A stretch of DNA of 64,000 bases from Acridotheres tristis (Eukaryota > Chordata > Aves > Passeriformes > Sturnidae): positions 11,327,034-11,391,033 of the forward strand of contig CM072888.1 in the NCBI GenBank assembly GCA_037013685.1. The letters are read 5' to 3'. This document shows, one piece after another, positions 33,601 through 47,116 of the stretch (its first letter is position 1; the number at the start of each line of letters is the position of its first letter). The notes beneath the pieces are model-generated. The model saw only the letters and a list, made by a program, of their open reading frames with translations, was not told the DNA's origin and did no database searches. A program made the position numbers and the translations under genes.

Positions 33601-36600
33601 TGTAACAGCTCCGGCTTTAATACAGATAGAGCCAATCGGGATAAATTACTAACGCTTTAAAGAAAGAAAAGTTCTGCTAAAGTTCTGCTAGGAAAATGCA
33701 GCACATTATGGGAACACCAGAGAGGTACACAGCGGCTTTCCCAATTTTGCATCAAGTCATGAACAACCCTCGACATCAAGCTATACCTGCTTGATATCAA
33801 GATACCTGCACAGATGTGCTGCCTTTTCTCCACACCACTCCCTACTGGGTAACCAGACACACATTTAATTACCAGCAGTCTGCTTCCTTGGTGTTGTGCG
33901 AATGGAGTACTCAAAGTCAGGCACTGCCCTGCTGCTCAGGTGAAGGTGGTAGTTCCTTGCTTCATCCAGCAAATCCCTACATTTTAGATTCTGCTTGACA
34001 ATCTCTTCCTTTGCCACAACACCCATAAGGAAACAAATGGGCAAGAGAGGCAGCCGTACCTGACACAGAAATGAACACAGTTGGAGAAAAGTGGCTCAAG
34101 TGCCGAGTGTCACCATGCAGCGCTGCACATGCACCGGCCGGCAGCTGCGGAGCCACCGGCAGCCCCACGCTCCTCAGGAAGGAGAGCAGCTCTCAGAGCT
34201 GTTCCACACAACAGCCACATGAACACTTCTTTCTGCTGATAATGTCTGCTACAACCATCTGCATTTCAGCCACGGTGGAGAAGTGTCCCTTGGCCCAGGC
34301 TGTGCTGAGGAAGGAGACACGCTGCTGCACGAGCACCTGCCCAGCGTGATGCAGGCAGCACCTGTGGCTTTACCAGGGCTTTATCAGCTTAGTGTGCTGT
34401 TGGCTATGAATCTCACTGCTATGTCAGTGTAAGAGGGCTTGTGCTAAAATGGTTCATTTTCCTTGGGTGGCAAGTCAAAAAGGAAACACTTAGTCACCAG
34501 GAACTACATGTCTATGAAGGAAGTATTGCTAGTGCAGTAACACCTTTCTCTAAGGCAGACTTGACAGACTTCAAGCTTAAAAAAAAGTAATAAATATCGA
34601 GAGCTAGTTGTTTCCTTCTCTAAATCCTTCCTGCCATTTATTTCAGCAAACCTTTCATCCTTCTTTGTAAGACAAACAGTGCAGAATACAAAGTACAATC
34701 AGAGGCAAAGGTGGGACACGTTAGTGGGGGGAACTGAAGGAAACCTCCACCTGACTGCCTATGGTTTGGAGTCAACACCATCAAGCAGCTCTCAGCTGGC
34801 TCAACAGCAATGGTGCAGAAGCCCAGTAGCTCCAGTGCTTCTCACAGCAGAAGGATGGGGCTGTTACAGCACTGACAAGCACCCCTGCCTTGAAGCAAGC
34901 ATGTGTCTCTACCCATTCTTCCTCACCTCCTTGCTTTCAGTCCCACTTCTTCCTTTATTTTGGCCCAGCTTATTTGAGGCTACTTTAAAGTACCACTGCA
35001 GCCCTGCTGACAGGCTCCTAAGATTAGTGAAGTGGTAAGAACTCCAAGCTGTTAAATTCAGAACCTCATTGTAACAGTGAAACCCCGTAAGGCTGAATAT
35101 GACACGGATAATCACTGCCCAGAAGCCCAGGCATGTTTTCTGCTAGCAGTAATATCCAAGTCAACTGATGACTCCATATGCTCTGGCAAATAACCCATAA
35201 TTACAAGAAGAGGTTTACTTTTTCTTTGCTTGAATCTAGTCTCCGGTTTCCATCAACAGAGTGAAACTGTTAATCTCATAAATTTCTTTTAAAAAATCTT
35301 TAATTATATTGCCTGTAAGTTTAAGTATAGCATAATAAGAAAGGGGTTTTTGTACCAAAAACCTCATGGTAGTCTAGATGAAACTGAAGGTTTTTGGAAG
35401 ATAGCTAATAGACCATTGTGATCTTTTCCTAGGAAATGTGAAAAATGATTCATGAAGGCAATGACGGCAGCATCTCAGTGGACCTCTCCTTACTCACATA
35501 ACGCCAATATTATCAATTCAGCCAAATGCAAAATAATCAAGTTGGAGTTCAGTGACAACTAAAACTGCACAGCCAATCTACCTGTTAAGACACACGGAAT
35601 GTTTTGCAGCACATGGCATGCAAGTCCTTCCCAATACAGGCTTTCCACACCTGTCTCAAATACTGTGACACAACTTGATGTGACATATCTTAGTTTCCCT
35701 TCCTAGCCATGTAAGAAAACTCAACAGCTTTGCCTCCTCTCTTAAGTACAAATATGTAACAGCAAGGGCAGTGAGCATATCAGGCTGTAGGACTGGCAAG
35801 CCAAGTGAAGTGATGACTTTATATTTTGTTTTGTGTCAGTATAAAATATTTCTGCTCAACCACAGATGTAGCTTTTTGTTGGTTCCCCATCTCCCAGCCA
35901 TGAGCATGAAGTGAGAACTTTCCTCTCTACAGAAACAGGAGAATATCACTTCTCTCTGATATTTAAGAAATCTAACTTGCTTCCATGGTCAACTCCCAAC
36001 TCTGAATACTAGATGAGGCACCAAAATCTAAGAATATTTTTCACCTTGAGATCTACTCAAGTACAGAGAGCTGATTATACAACTAAACCAGTGATGAGAC
36101 AGGCACTTGTTGCCTCGGTCTGCCCTACCTGTCCAAGGATCTCATCCAGCCACGTAGCATGATGCTGTGGATTGGCCAGCAGCCACTTGATAGCAGCATT
36201 GTAAACCTGTTTCTCATTTTCAATATTCAGGTCACTGGAGGACAGCAGTTTATAGAGGTGCTGTGGTGACACGCTCACAAAGTCCTCACACTCCATCACT
36301 TCGGTGAAATGTTCACAGGCGAACTGATCAGCCATGTCCATCAGGTCGATGCGGTTGTGGGTCTCGGCGAACGCCCTGACGGCCAGGCAGTTGGAGGGGT
36401 GGAAGTGCAGCTTCATGTATTCACAGCAGGCCTTGGCCACCAGTTCCACCTGCAGGATGCAGGCGGCGTACAGGAGGGGCTGCACGTTATCCACGGTCAG
36501 CGTGAGCCGCGAGGAGTACGCGAACTTCACCAGGTCCTCGATGGCGTCGCCGTCAAAGTCCCTGATCTCGATCAGCTTCTGCTTGGCTTCAGCCATTTCC

Positions 36601-39600
36601 GAAAGAAACATGGCCCGGAAGTACGGGATAACGCAAGCTAGCACCAGTTTGTGGCAGGAGATTAGCTTTGAACCAACCTGAAAGAGAAAAGAGTAAAAAA
36701 AAAAAAAAAAAAAAAACCCAATGTTTTGCTGGAATGTCAGTTTTGGCTGTGAAAGCAGGAACAGTGAAGTTGAATAAAAATTCTGGACTCCATGTGCTTT
36801 GTCTGTATTATGTCCACACAAATGAACTCATTTGCCCTGTACTTCTGACATTACATCCATGCATCCAAAGGAATTCTGAGCTGTAGCTTGGCCATCGGAG
36901 TAGAGCAAAGCCGTAACATCAGTGCTATTGCTGATAGCACTGAACTTGCCTTTATTTAAAAGCCTTATGAAGCAGCCTTAGAAATATTCTAGATGCATCC
37001 TGGAGATAGGAGGAGACTGCTTGTCTTTTATATGTACTCAGAGACTTTCAGGGGGAAAATTAGAAAGTGACATTTTTAGAGTACTTAATTTAGACTTCTG
37101 GACTTTTACTGCTGTCAAGGAATTGATATTTATACAAGCAAATTTATGTAAAAACATAGGAGTAACAGCTATTTCACGGGTTATTAAAAGTTACCAATCA
37201 CTTCAATATTTTCAGAATGTTTAGCCACAAAAGACAGTGTATTCCCCATAAAGAGAAGGTATTCCTCAAAATTCTGATCAGAAATGTAAGATAAGATTTT
37301 CATGTACAAAATTCTAGAATTCCACTACATTAAAAAAGAATCTGAGTACTGAAGGTAAATGAACAATCCACTGCTTATCTGTGTTGCAGGAGTGCTTTCT
37401 TACAGCCTTTGTCACTCTGCATGTAAAGGGATGGCTGACATAAGCAACCAGCTTTCCTGACAGACTCAAATTACATGTTCACTTTCAGATGAAGGTATTA
37501 CAGAGAGCTGGTGTGCACTTAAAAAAAGAAAAATATAGTAAATTATAAAGGATATTTTGGATTTTTTCTAGCTCTGATTCAATACACAATTGCTCTACTT
37601 TTTTAAAGAGTATGATCAACACAAGTGTAATCTACCTGGTGAGCAGCGAGCTGAGTACGGAAAGTAAACACACAAGCAAGAGTATGCAGATTAAAAAAGA
37701 GGAAAAGATGGATGGTTCAGTGTGGTAACTTCAGATCACTCCAGAAGGAACAATTCAGACCTACCAAATGAAAAAAAAGCAAACCACCGGGAGAAAAGCA
37801 GATGGTATTCATCTGCCACTCTCCGCCTTCTAAGACTGTTCATATGACAGCAGCAGGAGAGTAGGTGAAATTCCAGAATTTAACTCTTTGGAGCAGAGGG
37901 AGTCTCCCTGTGTGCTCCCACAGCTTATCACTGTCACAACATCAGCACTCCAACTAACTACAGTATTGATATAAAAACATGCTACCAGTGAGAGGTCTGA
38001 TGTATCAGGGAAAACTCCCAGGCCATTCTTACCTTCAGACACTTTTATTCTGCCCATCATCCCACTCCATAATTAAACTTTTCTTTTGAATTAAGTGGCT
38101 TTACTATGTTACTCAAATCTACTTAATTTTAAATTACAGAATGGTTTGGGTTGGAAGGCACCTTAAAGGCCATCTCATTCCACCCCCTGCCATGGGCAGG
38201 GACTCCTTCCACCAGTAATCTAGCATGTTCTTGCTATTTTGAGATCAGAGTTCCCCTCCAGTTACTAACTATCATATTTTAAGAGTCAGCAGTTAGAACA
38301 ATAATTGGTCTGACAACAGCAAGACCAGAATTGCTCACTAACTCAGGTCAGACACAAAAGCAAAGAGTTCAGCAGAGATCTGATTATTCTTAAAACATGA
38401 GTGAGGCGTGAGCACTACAGCTAGAAAAATCAAGTCCCTCTGAAAATTCTAATTCAAGTACACGTTAACAGTTACTTGAAAATCACGTCATCCAGCATTC
38501 TTAAGTTACCAAAATAGCTCCACACAGATCATACAAATGAACATTAATACCAGCCTAATTTAGGGAAAGTTAAACTGCAGCCCCAGCAAAGTGTTTTTTC
38601 CAAGGCAAGTTTCCCTAGCAGGAATAGGCATTTAAATATGTTTATAAAATAAGACTTTCTGCCTTTGTTTTATTGTTTCTTTTTTGTTGTTTTTTTGTTT
38701 TTTTTTTTTTTTTATCAAGGGTAGGTAGAAAGGAGGGAAGGGAAGAATGAAGTGAACAAGAAAAGGGATGAAGAGGGTGGGTAACACCAGGGACATGCAT
38801 GTGCCAAGGATTTTCCCTGTTCATATCTAACAGTTAAAGCAGCAGGCTAACAACTTATCCTAAAGGCATCTGTCATTTGTTCTTGGTTTAGGAACTGTGC
38901 TTCATCACTATTCCTTAAATAACTATCTTGCACCAGCAAGTTCTTTAGCTAAGCAATACTTAATAGTCAAAGGTGCTGGGACCCACTTCTTTGCATGCTA
39001 AATACAAATTTATTGTGATCAGGATGTAAGTAATATACAGCTGAGTTACAAATAATGCATTAAAGCAATGCTATGCAAGAATCACAAAATTTGCTTCCTC
39101 CCTCTCTTCCTTTACTCTTTGATCAGCTGCAGAACACAACTGTCTGGGTTTTTTTCTTTCCTTCTCTGAAGAATGCTGGAAGTTAGATTTGTTCCAGAAA
39201 TCCTGTTTGCTGAGAAGAATCTAGCAAAACAACACAAAGTGCAGACATGGAGGTAAAATTGGGGATGAAAGTATATTGAGAACAAAGAGGCTACAAGGAG
39301 CTGGAATTGCACAGTAATTAGTGACCAACAGAGGGAACTTGCTTTAGAAGGCAAGTTGGATGAGGTCAAAGCCATATACTTCCTCTCTCAGATTGTCAGT
39401 ATTTCAAGTGTTTAAATTTCAGCTGTAAACTTCCTAAATAAAGAAAAAAAATATAAGCATCTCCAGAGATGCCTCAGATCCAAGAGGTATTCTGTGGCTT
39501 CCACACCCCTGCCAATATTCACAGCCACCTCCCAACACACTTATCTGCAGCTTTATCTTCAGACTGATACATGCAATGGATATGTGACAAGTATCACCTT

Positions 39601-39804
39601 CAGTGTAACATCACAGAGCTCTCCAGCTTCAAAGAAATGAAGAAGAGAGCTGTGAAAATCCTTCCAAGCCTCATTTGCCTCAAACACGAAGACATCCTCG
39701 TCCCCATCGCTGTTGGAAGGCCGAGTTTGCTGCTGCTGCTGCCGCCTTTTTCCCTTTACCAGATGTTGTTTTGACTGCTCAGGGACCATGGATTCTGAAG
39801 CCAT
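27628..39804 (-). CDS. KLHL8: KLHL8, BTB-BACK-kelch substrate adaptor of CUL3 ubiquitin ligase (complete)
   Basis: Nine coding exons on the - strand, in transcript order: 39804-39598, 36677-36129, 34059-33873, 33167-33024, 31856-31745, 30135-29967, 29465-29306, 28353-28152 and 27751-27628. All junctions are AG/GT and the phases agree, giving 617 residues plus stop (human about 620). Residues 1-54 are a polar, Gln-rich leader. A BTB fold spans roughly 55-160 (ELCDVTLK, SCHKLVLACVIPYFRAMF) and BACK roughly 165-275 (HFHPSNCLAVRAFAETHN). Six kelch repeats run from about 315 to the end, with GG pairs such as FCVGGRGG, YAVGGHDG and YAIGGLDD. KLHL8 recruits targets, rapsyn being the known one, to CUL3 for ubiquitination. 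The protein closely resembles mammalian KLHL8 and shows no lesion. It lies tail-to-tail with the AFF1-type gene and downstream of HSD17B on the same strand. Confidence 0.97.
32448..32835 (-). mobile_element. CR1 LINE 3' part, about 390 bp
   Basis: The + strand reads TTGGGCTGGGAGGAACCTTT, then AAAGGTCATCTAGTCCAGCC, TTGCTCAGAGCACCATTCAG, AACCTGTTCCAGGTTTTCAG and ATAAGGTCTCCATGAAGCCT. This is the ordered reverse complement of the CR1 3' region. It is intronic within KLHL8 and oriented with the gene. Confidence 0.9.
36129..36677 (-). CDS. KLHL8: KLHL8 exon encoding BTB and most of BACK (183 codons)
   Basis: In phase 0 at both ends, beginning VGSKLISCHKLVLACVIPYF and ending LDEILGQ. It covers residues 70-252. 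Its acceptor is preceded by TACTCTTTTCTCTTTCAG and then an uninterrupted run of more than 20 T on the coding strand (A run at about 36694-36717). The first kelch repeat begins two exons later. Confidence 0.95.
38138..38215 (-). mobile_element. CR1 LINE 3'-end fragment
   Basis: The + strand reads ACAGAATGGTTTGGGTTGGA, AGGCACCTTAAAGGCCATCT and CCTGCCATGGGCAGGGACTC, the reverse complement of a CR1 terminus. It is in the first long KLHL8 coding intron. Confidence 0.9.
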
Positions 39805-39906
39805 TGGCTGTTTCTTCTCTCACTACATCAATCTTCAAAAACTCCTGCCAAGATAAAATCCAGCCCATCAGGAGTTAGGTTCTAAAATTCAGTTCTATTC
39901 ATCTTC
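39805..39906 (-). other. KLHL8: KLHL8 5'UTR part of exon 2 (inferred)
   Basis: Upstream of the start ATG (39804-39802) on the - strand, an acceptor TTCTTCTTCTGTGTGTGTTC then TTAAACAG ends at 39907. The exon carrying the start codon would therefore be 39906-39598, spliced to the non-coding first exon near 47041. Confidence 0.55.
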
Positions 39907-42900
39907 CTGTTTAAGAACACACACAGAAGAAGAAAATGAGACATTAGGTAATGCTAGTACATAACACTTCAATTACATTATAATACTACCTACGATCTTG
40001 CTTGGGGAAGGTGAGAGAAGAAGGAACAAAAAAAGAGACCCACAGCTAAGAATCCTATGTAGGTACCTTTAGGAAAAGCCATATTTATGAACTTCTTGTC
40101 CACACTTCTTGATAAAGACATGAAAAAGGCAGATATGTACCATAGAAGCATAGAACTGTTTGGGTTGGAAAGGACCTTAAAGATTGTATAGTTCCAACCT
40201 TCCATTAGATCAGGTTGCTCAGAGCCCCACCCAGCCTGGTATTGAACACTTCCAGGGATGAGGCATCTTGCAGCTTCTCTGGACAACATTTTTCAGTGTC
40301 TCACCACCCTCACAGCAAAGAACTTCTAAACATCTAATCTAAATCTCTTTTCATTGGAACTATTCCCATTTGTCCTATGACCACCTGCCTGTAAAAAGTA
40401 ACTCTCCCTGTTTTTCATAAGCCACCTTTAAGTGCTGGAAGGTACTCCAGAGTATACTGAGAAGCATGTTCCTCTTTTGGAACCGACTACCTTTGGTTTC
40501 ATGGCTTTTTAGCTACTTTATGATGCATTCATTCTTCATTCTATGCTAAGAGTCCATCACTGCTATAATTCAGAGACTTCTGCTCATGGACCCTGGTGTT
40601 GGAGGAAGTGGACTAGCCAAAGAACAAAAATTTCTTCTGCACTAAAAATTTAAGTCACATGTCTGGGAGCAGAACTGATTCCCTTTGGGAGACTTTGAAA
40701 GCGTCCATGCCTCTTATTAAACTTACAGCTCTTCATGCATCAGTACTGGAGAAAAAGCAGGAAGTGACCTGAGGCAACCACACTTGTTCCTGCTGTAAGT
40801 CACGGGGTTGCTGCCAGCTCCAGGTCCTGTGTGGTGACAGAGCTGGTGGCTGCACTGGGCCAGGCAGGTTAAAGTGAGATCAAACATAGAATATTTGGTG
40901 CTTTAAGCAAGGTAAGTACTCTTCTTTTAAAATTCAGGTAAGAGAAAGATCTTACTTCTTCCAAAACTACAAACTAGCTCAAAGATATTATGGATCATGG
41001 GACCTTTATACAGTTTACAGCAACGAATACCTTTTCTGCTGAAAACTTAAGCTTCATTATGCCAGATTTACAAATTACTAAGATGTTCTTCTAGTTCATT
41101 ATGGTATTTTGGCTCTCAAATGAATCCTCTATGACTGGTACTCATGTTTAACATGCCCTTCCAGGAGGTCACTATTAGCACTGAGATCTGAAGCTGACAC
41201 AGAATTTCAAACACAATATCCTGAGGTTATAAAAATTAACATGGACAAACAAGAGGGAGAAGACAGACGTTGAAATTCTGTCCAGGGATGTTGAAAGGCA
41301 CCATGTGTTATTCATTCACATGATAATGTAGGTAAGATATAGCATCTCTAGCCTACACTTGTAGGGAACTCATGCCTATTTTGGTCTTTGACTGACACTC
41401 TCGCTTTACCACTCCCTCCTTAAAAAGGCTGATGTGTACATTTTTCCTATTCTGGGTATGCCACTGTAAACACCAACATAAAACTCATGAGTCTTAAGAA
41501 AAAATCAGTGCTGTCGGGAAGAATTTTTTATGCTACACATGAACTAAGCAGTAACACAAAAGCCAAATATAACTGATTTTAAGCAATTTTACATTCATAT
41601 CTCATGCTCACAGCAAATAAAGGTCTTGGAGATGCTCTGAGCTCTTGCCTCTAAGAAAAGCATTTGACTGCATACTTGGATTTAGATACTTGATACATAC
41701 TAAGTACCCACTTGATACGGTAGGGGAAGAAACTAGAAATGACACCAGAGGAAACCAATGGCATTACTCGGGCACACAGCCACAGATAAGAAAATCACAT
41801 CTATGAGGGAGTGCCCAGTATTGTGATATCAAATATGTGTATGGGAACATGAGGACAAGTCAATTACTGTTCCTCAACTAAAGAGAAGTTTCTGCAACAC
41901 GTTAAAAATGAACATGTGTAACATAACCTTCAGAAATATTCAGACAGCAATAGACTGACACACTTCAGCTTTCTTCTGAGGAGACTTGGTAGCAGGTAGA
42001 TTTTTATTCTTCCTCCCAAGTCACCAATTCAGGAGCATCTTGCTTCTGTCATGCACCTAGGTCATGCAAATCTTTTTAGACAACTATCCCCAAATCCTCC
42101 ACTGGTCTTAATTACAGACTCTTGCAATTTGAATCTTCAAACAAATCATCATCTGCTATGGAAAGTACCAGCTGTAGCCATGTTTCATTTGCAGAAAATC
42201 CTGGCTTGGGCTCATCTTTAGCCATAAGCCTTTTCTAATCTCAGATTTTCAATGAAAAAGAAATTAATTTTAGTAGCACTTGACTCAAGATACTAAGTTC
42301 TGAAAATCTGAAGATGACTCCAAATTCATGAAAGTCAGTATAATATATACTCCACAAAGAAAGAGAAGAGTCATTACAGATGTACTCCCCAAATCAACAG
42401 TAATTCAACGATAACATCCAACTACTTGAGGTTAGTTTAGTCCTGGGTGAATGCAACACACACACACAGAGTTTTTCCTCTCTAGAGCAAAACACTGCCA
42501 TTCAGAACTTCAATAATGTGCTCCCTTCTTCACCTTGGCAATTGAGTCTTCCAGCCTCCATGCAGCCTAATATTTTGATGATATTAAGGGTATAAGTGAC
42601 CATCACAGCAAGTGACTCTAAGGAAACTAAAGGAAGTGCCTCATTCATAACATCATCTATCATTCCTTGAAAACAGCTACTTGACACTTTCCATGAAGGA
42701 GTAGCTGTCTGGATTAAAAACAAACAAACAAACAAACCCCACACATTTACAGCTCACCATCTACTGAGAGCCAGTCAGCAATTTCCTTGTTCAAGTTAAA
42801 TATTTAGAAATACTGATGATGTCTGCTATTCTCAAGAGCTCTGTGCTCTAGTCATCAGTGCTGGCCCTAAGGCAAGGGACTGAGGATGCTCTCCTAGCTG

Positions 42901-45900
42901 CTCCTCTAATTTAAAAAAGCAAGAAAGGATGGGAGGTCAGAGCACAAGCAGGCTATCTCACAACTGCTCTAATTCAGGTAACATCTGAATGTGACATGGT
43001 TTCGATTCAGACATTCTAGCTAAATCTTAAATGGAATAAAGCATAAAATTTCTCAAGTCACATTGAGTACTTGTGCTCAGTAGAGACAAAATACCTCCAT
43101 TTTGAAGCAGAAAGAAATTGAAGACAAAAGGCAGTGATAAAACATAAATAACATTGCTCTGTTTTTCCCCATTGTGAAATGAAATCCCAGGAATCCTGGC
43201 TGACAAGCCAATCTAGACGTTGGAGACATGGCCTCCTTTTCCCCTGTGGAGCACCTCTGGAGGCCATGTCCCAGAATGAAGGGATCATCCTTATTCCTTC
43301 TCTGACACATGGGAGGAAGACACTTCAGTGATATAAAACAAACAAACAAAAATTAGGCAGTGTTCAGATAAGAGGTAATCTTAAATCTGTAAATCCAGTG
43401 CTCCTTATGATCGGTGGTACAAAAGCTGGAAAAAAGGTGGCAGAAATGCAGGAAAAATAAAGACAGAGATGAAATTTCCCCAAGTATCTTGTATGCAATT
43501 TTGACTACCTACCCCCAAGATGAACTAAAATCACATCATGATCTGTGCAAAGAAGTGTGGTCAGCCTCCCTCAGAAAACAAAAAGGCCTTTTAATTGACG
43601 GAGACAAGAAATTTACCTTTGTACATGTGGCTGTGTAAAACTAACTTGTCTAACACAGAGCCTGGTGAGTCTCAGTGGGTAATGAAATGTTTTCACTGCT
43701 GCCCACAAAATCAGAACAGCAGAGGCGGCAACAAGATCTTCTCCAGTTTAATCCAGCTAACAGAGCAATTCGAGTTGTTGTCTTGTGTGGTACTACGAGA
43801 ACTTGAATGTTTGGAGAAAGGACAGCTGGCAGAGCTAAGGAAGACACAGAGGGAGAGAAGTGGGAAGGGCAGGAAGCAGCTGCAGTGCAAACTGCAGACA
43901 AGCAGCAGCTTTGGCAGGGACTGTGCCAGCTGCTGTTTCACTGCTCAGGCCGGCTACAGCTGCACCACCGAGAAGGAACACGGAGGGGGAAAACTGATAG
44001 ACAAAATAGTGTAGGAAATCCTCAGTTCTCTCCCATTCTCCCTTCTCGTCTTTAATTCTGTTAAAGATGATGTGGAAACTTTATGCAAAACTGTTCAGAT
44101 GCCCACACTAACTAGGTCAAATTAGACAAGGCTGGAAAACATGGGAACGTTCAAATGACAGACTGTATTACAATCCTAAACCTACTGCATTTTTCAGTAG
44201 AAAGTTATTTAACAGAAAGAAAAAAAAATAGTCAGAAACCACCCATCTAACTGGTTTCGCTTGTTTAAAACCACCAAGATTGCTTTTGTAGAAACACATA
44301 GGAAAGTTTCTTAGACAACACTAATTTACAGTTTCTAAATCCTTTCAGCATTTCCGAAGTTCTTTGCAGCAAAAAGTGACATTATTGTTTTGTGTTACTT
44401 GTCACACAGGTAGCTCAGCAACGGTGAAATGGGTACAGCTGGCACCATCCCTCTTAAATTGGTATAATCAAATCCCCATCAGTGCTGCAGACACACAAGC
44501 AGTGAATGAGAACGGCTCTTCCATGGAAAAACAAAACAGAAAAGGTGTTTTGTAGAGCATGAAAAGCATAGTCAGATAAAAATTCATTTTGAAAATAATT
44601 CTTCCTGGCAGTTCTTCATGCTGTTTTGAGACAACTTCCTCCCAGCTCTCTTTGAGTCAATGCTCAGTGAAGTTCTCCTGAGGTTTAATCCCAGCTTCTG
44701 TGAAACACCAGAAAGGCCACCTGTCTCCTGGGATTTGTAGAATGACAGGTTGACAATTTTGTTCAATTCTGCATTATAAAAAACAAACAAAAATCTCATG
44801 TGCCATGACTTATTTATGCTTCATTTTTGCTTCAGAACAACCAACAATATCCCTCAGAAGTCACAAAACAGCAAGGCAGGACCCTGCTTTGCAGGTACAG
44901 CAGTAACTAAGGCGTGGTTTTTTTAATGCAAAGTAAACTTGGGAAGACCCAAAAAGTAAAACACAAAATAAAAACCACTGAAAATCAGTGCAATGGGAGC
45001 ATAGCGAAGTGCTGATTGATAAATACAAAAATTTAACTAGCCTGCTACATTCACAAGAATACAGAAGAGTCCCTTACCAAGGCGAGGTACTATTGTCTTC
45101 TCTGACAGACCATATTAAAAATAACAATATTTTAATAGTCTCCACAGCAGCATTTAGTCCAGCCATTCCTGGGAAGTATTAACAGAGAGTAAAATTATTT
45201 CTAAGTGATTTGGCAGCTTCTTTTATCCTGTATATGTAAATCAAGGCATGGTACCCACCAGAGCATCCCAGAACTGCAGCCAAACAATGCTTCCCACGCA
45301 CACACCAGTCCCTTCCTCCCAGGACTCTCTGCCTTAGCTGCCAGCCATCATCACATTCTCTCATTTAGAGCTGAGATTCACAAGACAAACAGCTCAAACC
45401 ATAAAGCACTATCACCTTCCTTTTGTCCCAGAGCTGCAAGGCTCCTTCAAAATCTGAAATCAAGAGGTGGCAGAGGTAATAGAAGACAAAAAGGCTTCAC
45501 AAACCAAGATGCTACAAACATTGTAAGAAATTATTATTACAAAATCTGTTTGGTGAAGCCTGCTGGGGAGGAACTAAAGCACTGGCTAATGTGGTACTGT
45601 GCTGCCTTGCATCAAATTACTGGCAGTCATTACACAATGATCCTGTCTTCTTGTGACCACACCGATTACATTTGCCTTTACAAATAAACAGCCAACCAGA
45701 AAACTCGATGCCAGGCTAGTGACATCCCACTAACAATTAATAAAATAAATGAGGTCATGAGCACACTGCACAGAAACAGCAGGCACAACCTTGCCACGCA
45801 ACAATGCAGTCACATTTCCTTCGCAGCACAAGAGTTTGCAGAGGGATTACTCGGCCCAAACTAACTCAAAAACCTCAGACCACATTGCTTGAAGGTGGCT

Positions 45901-47040
45901 GAACCTTTTGCAGCTTAACCTCCATTTCCAGCACAGACATCTGAGACACGTCTGTTGTGGTTTCAATTTGACAGCACTTGATGAGCTGTTTTACTCGTTG
46001 TGGTCTTTCTTCATAGTGTGTTTTGTTTGTTGATTATCCTTGCAGAAGCCTTTGCAACCAGCACAGCAATCACAGGAAGCCAGGTTTCTCTGAGTCTTGT
46101 AACTTTTACAAGTGTAGGATATATAGGAAAGACATAGGCAAAGGAAGAAACAAAGATACACTTGCCAGTGGCCAGTTAGCAACTGAGTGGAGATGGGAAG
46201 AGGGAACCCATCAAAAGAAGAAGGAAAGCCAAGCAGGCAGTTTCAAGAGCTGAGGGAAGTATGACATTTTAATTTCTTATTTATTTGAAAAGGAAGGAAA
46301 AGCTAGGAACTCCTGAGGCTCTCCCCAACAGCAACGTCAATTTCTTGCTTTTTCAAACACAAACATTTGTTTTGGGGTGAGCTAAGCGACTACTCGTTAT
46401 CCTTCGCAAGGTGCCGATAGCGAGCAGACTAAGGCACCACCTTCGGCTGTGGTCTCCGCATGGAGCACCCTGAAACGCGCGGAATCCCGGCTCAGTTCAT
46501 TTTCAATTAACATTTATCTCCTTTCTCGAGCGGCGTGGCCGCCGGGGCTCTCTCCGTGGGTGCCCCCGATGCCGAGCTCGGGCACGGTGCCGCCTCTGCG
46601 CACAGCCCAGCGCCGGTAACCATTCCCACCGATTCCACCCTAATTCCCCGCACACCGGCGCTCGGCCCGGCTCCCATCGCGGCCATCCCCGCGGGCCAGG
46701 GGGGAGCCGGGCCGGCCCCGCGGCCCTCCCGGGAGCGGCTCCGGGCCGTGCCGCCCTGCCCCGGGGGCAGGAGCCCTCGGCGGTGCCGCAGGAAGGGGAG
46801 GAACACCGCCCGCCCCACAGAGTCCGCTCCCGGGACACCGGCGCGGAACCTGAGGGCAGGGGGCGCGTTACATAAGGGCGGGGGAGCCGCCATGGCGCTA
46901 CGAGCGCGGGATGAGGGCGCGGGATGGCGGGGGAAGGGCGCGGGGTGGGACGAAGCCCTCCGGACCGCGGGGGAAAGCGAGTCGTGAGGTGAGAGCCGGG
47001 GTGATCCCCGCGGTGTCCGCCCGGTGCCCGCCCCGCTCAC
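39907..47040 (-). other. KLHL8: KLHL8 first intron (inferred)
   Basis: About 7.1 kb between the first coding exon and the CpG-island exon. It contains one CR1 copy (40140-40480), an AAAC-type microsatellite at about 42719-42735 and otherwise nothing I can support. Confidence 0.55.
40140..40480 (-). mobile_element. CR1 LINE 3' part
   Basis: The + strand reads CATAGAAGCATAGAACTGTT, GGGTTGGAAAGGACCTTAAA, TCAGGTTGCTCAGAGCCCCA and GTGTCTCACCACCCTCACAG, the reverse complement of the CR1 3' region. Confidence 0.92.
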
Positions 47041-47087
47041 CTGCGCTGCCGCTGCCGCCGCGGCGGGTCCGGCGGAGCGCCCGCCGG

Positions 47088-47104
47088 CCGCCAGGGGGCG
47101 CGCC
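47088..47104 (+). promoter_or_regulatory. CTCF-like site
   Basis: CCGCCAGGGGGCGCGCC matches the CTCF core CCANCAGGGGGCGC at almost every position. Confidence 0.6.
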
Positions 47105-47106
47105 GC

Positions 47107-47116
47107 GCGCATGCGC
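47107..47116. promoter_or_regulatory. NRF1 palindromic site
   Basis: GCGCATGCGC is the exact consensus palindrome for nuclear respiratory factor 1, placed at the likely KLHL8 start region. Confidence 0.65.
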
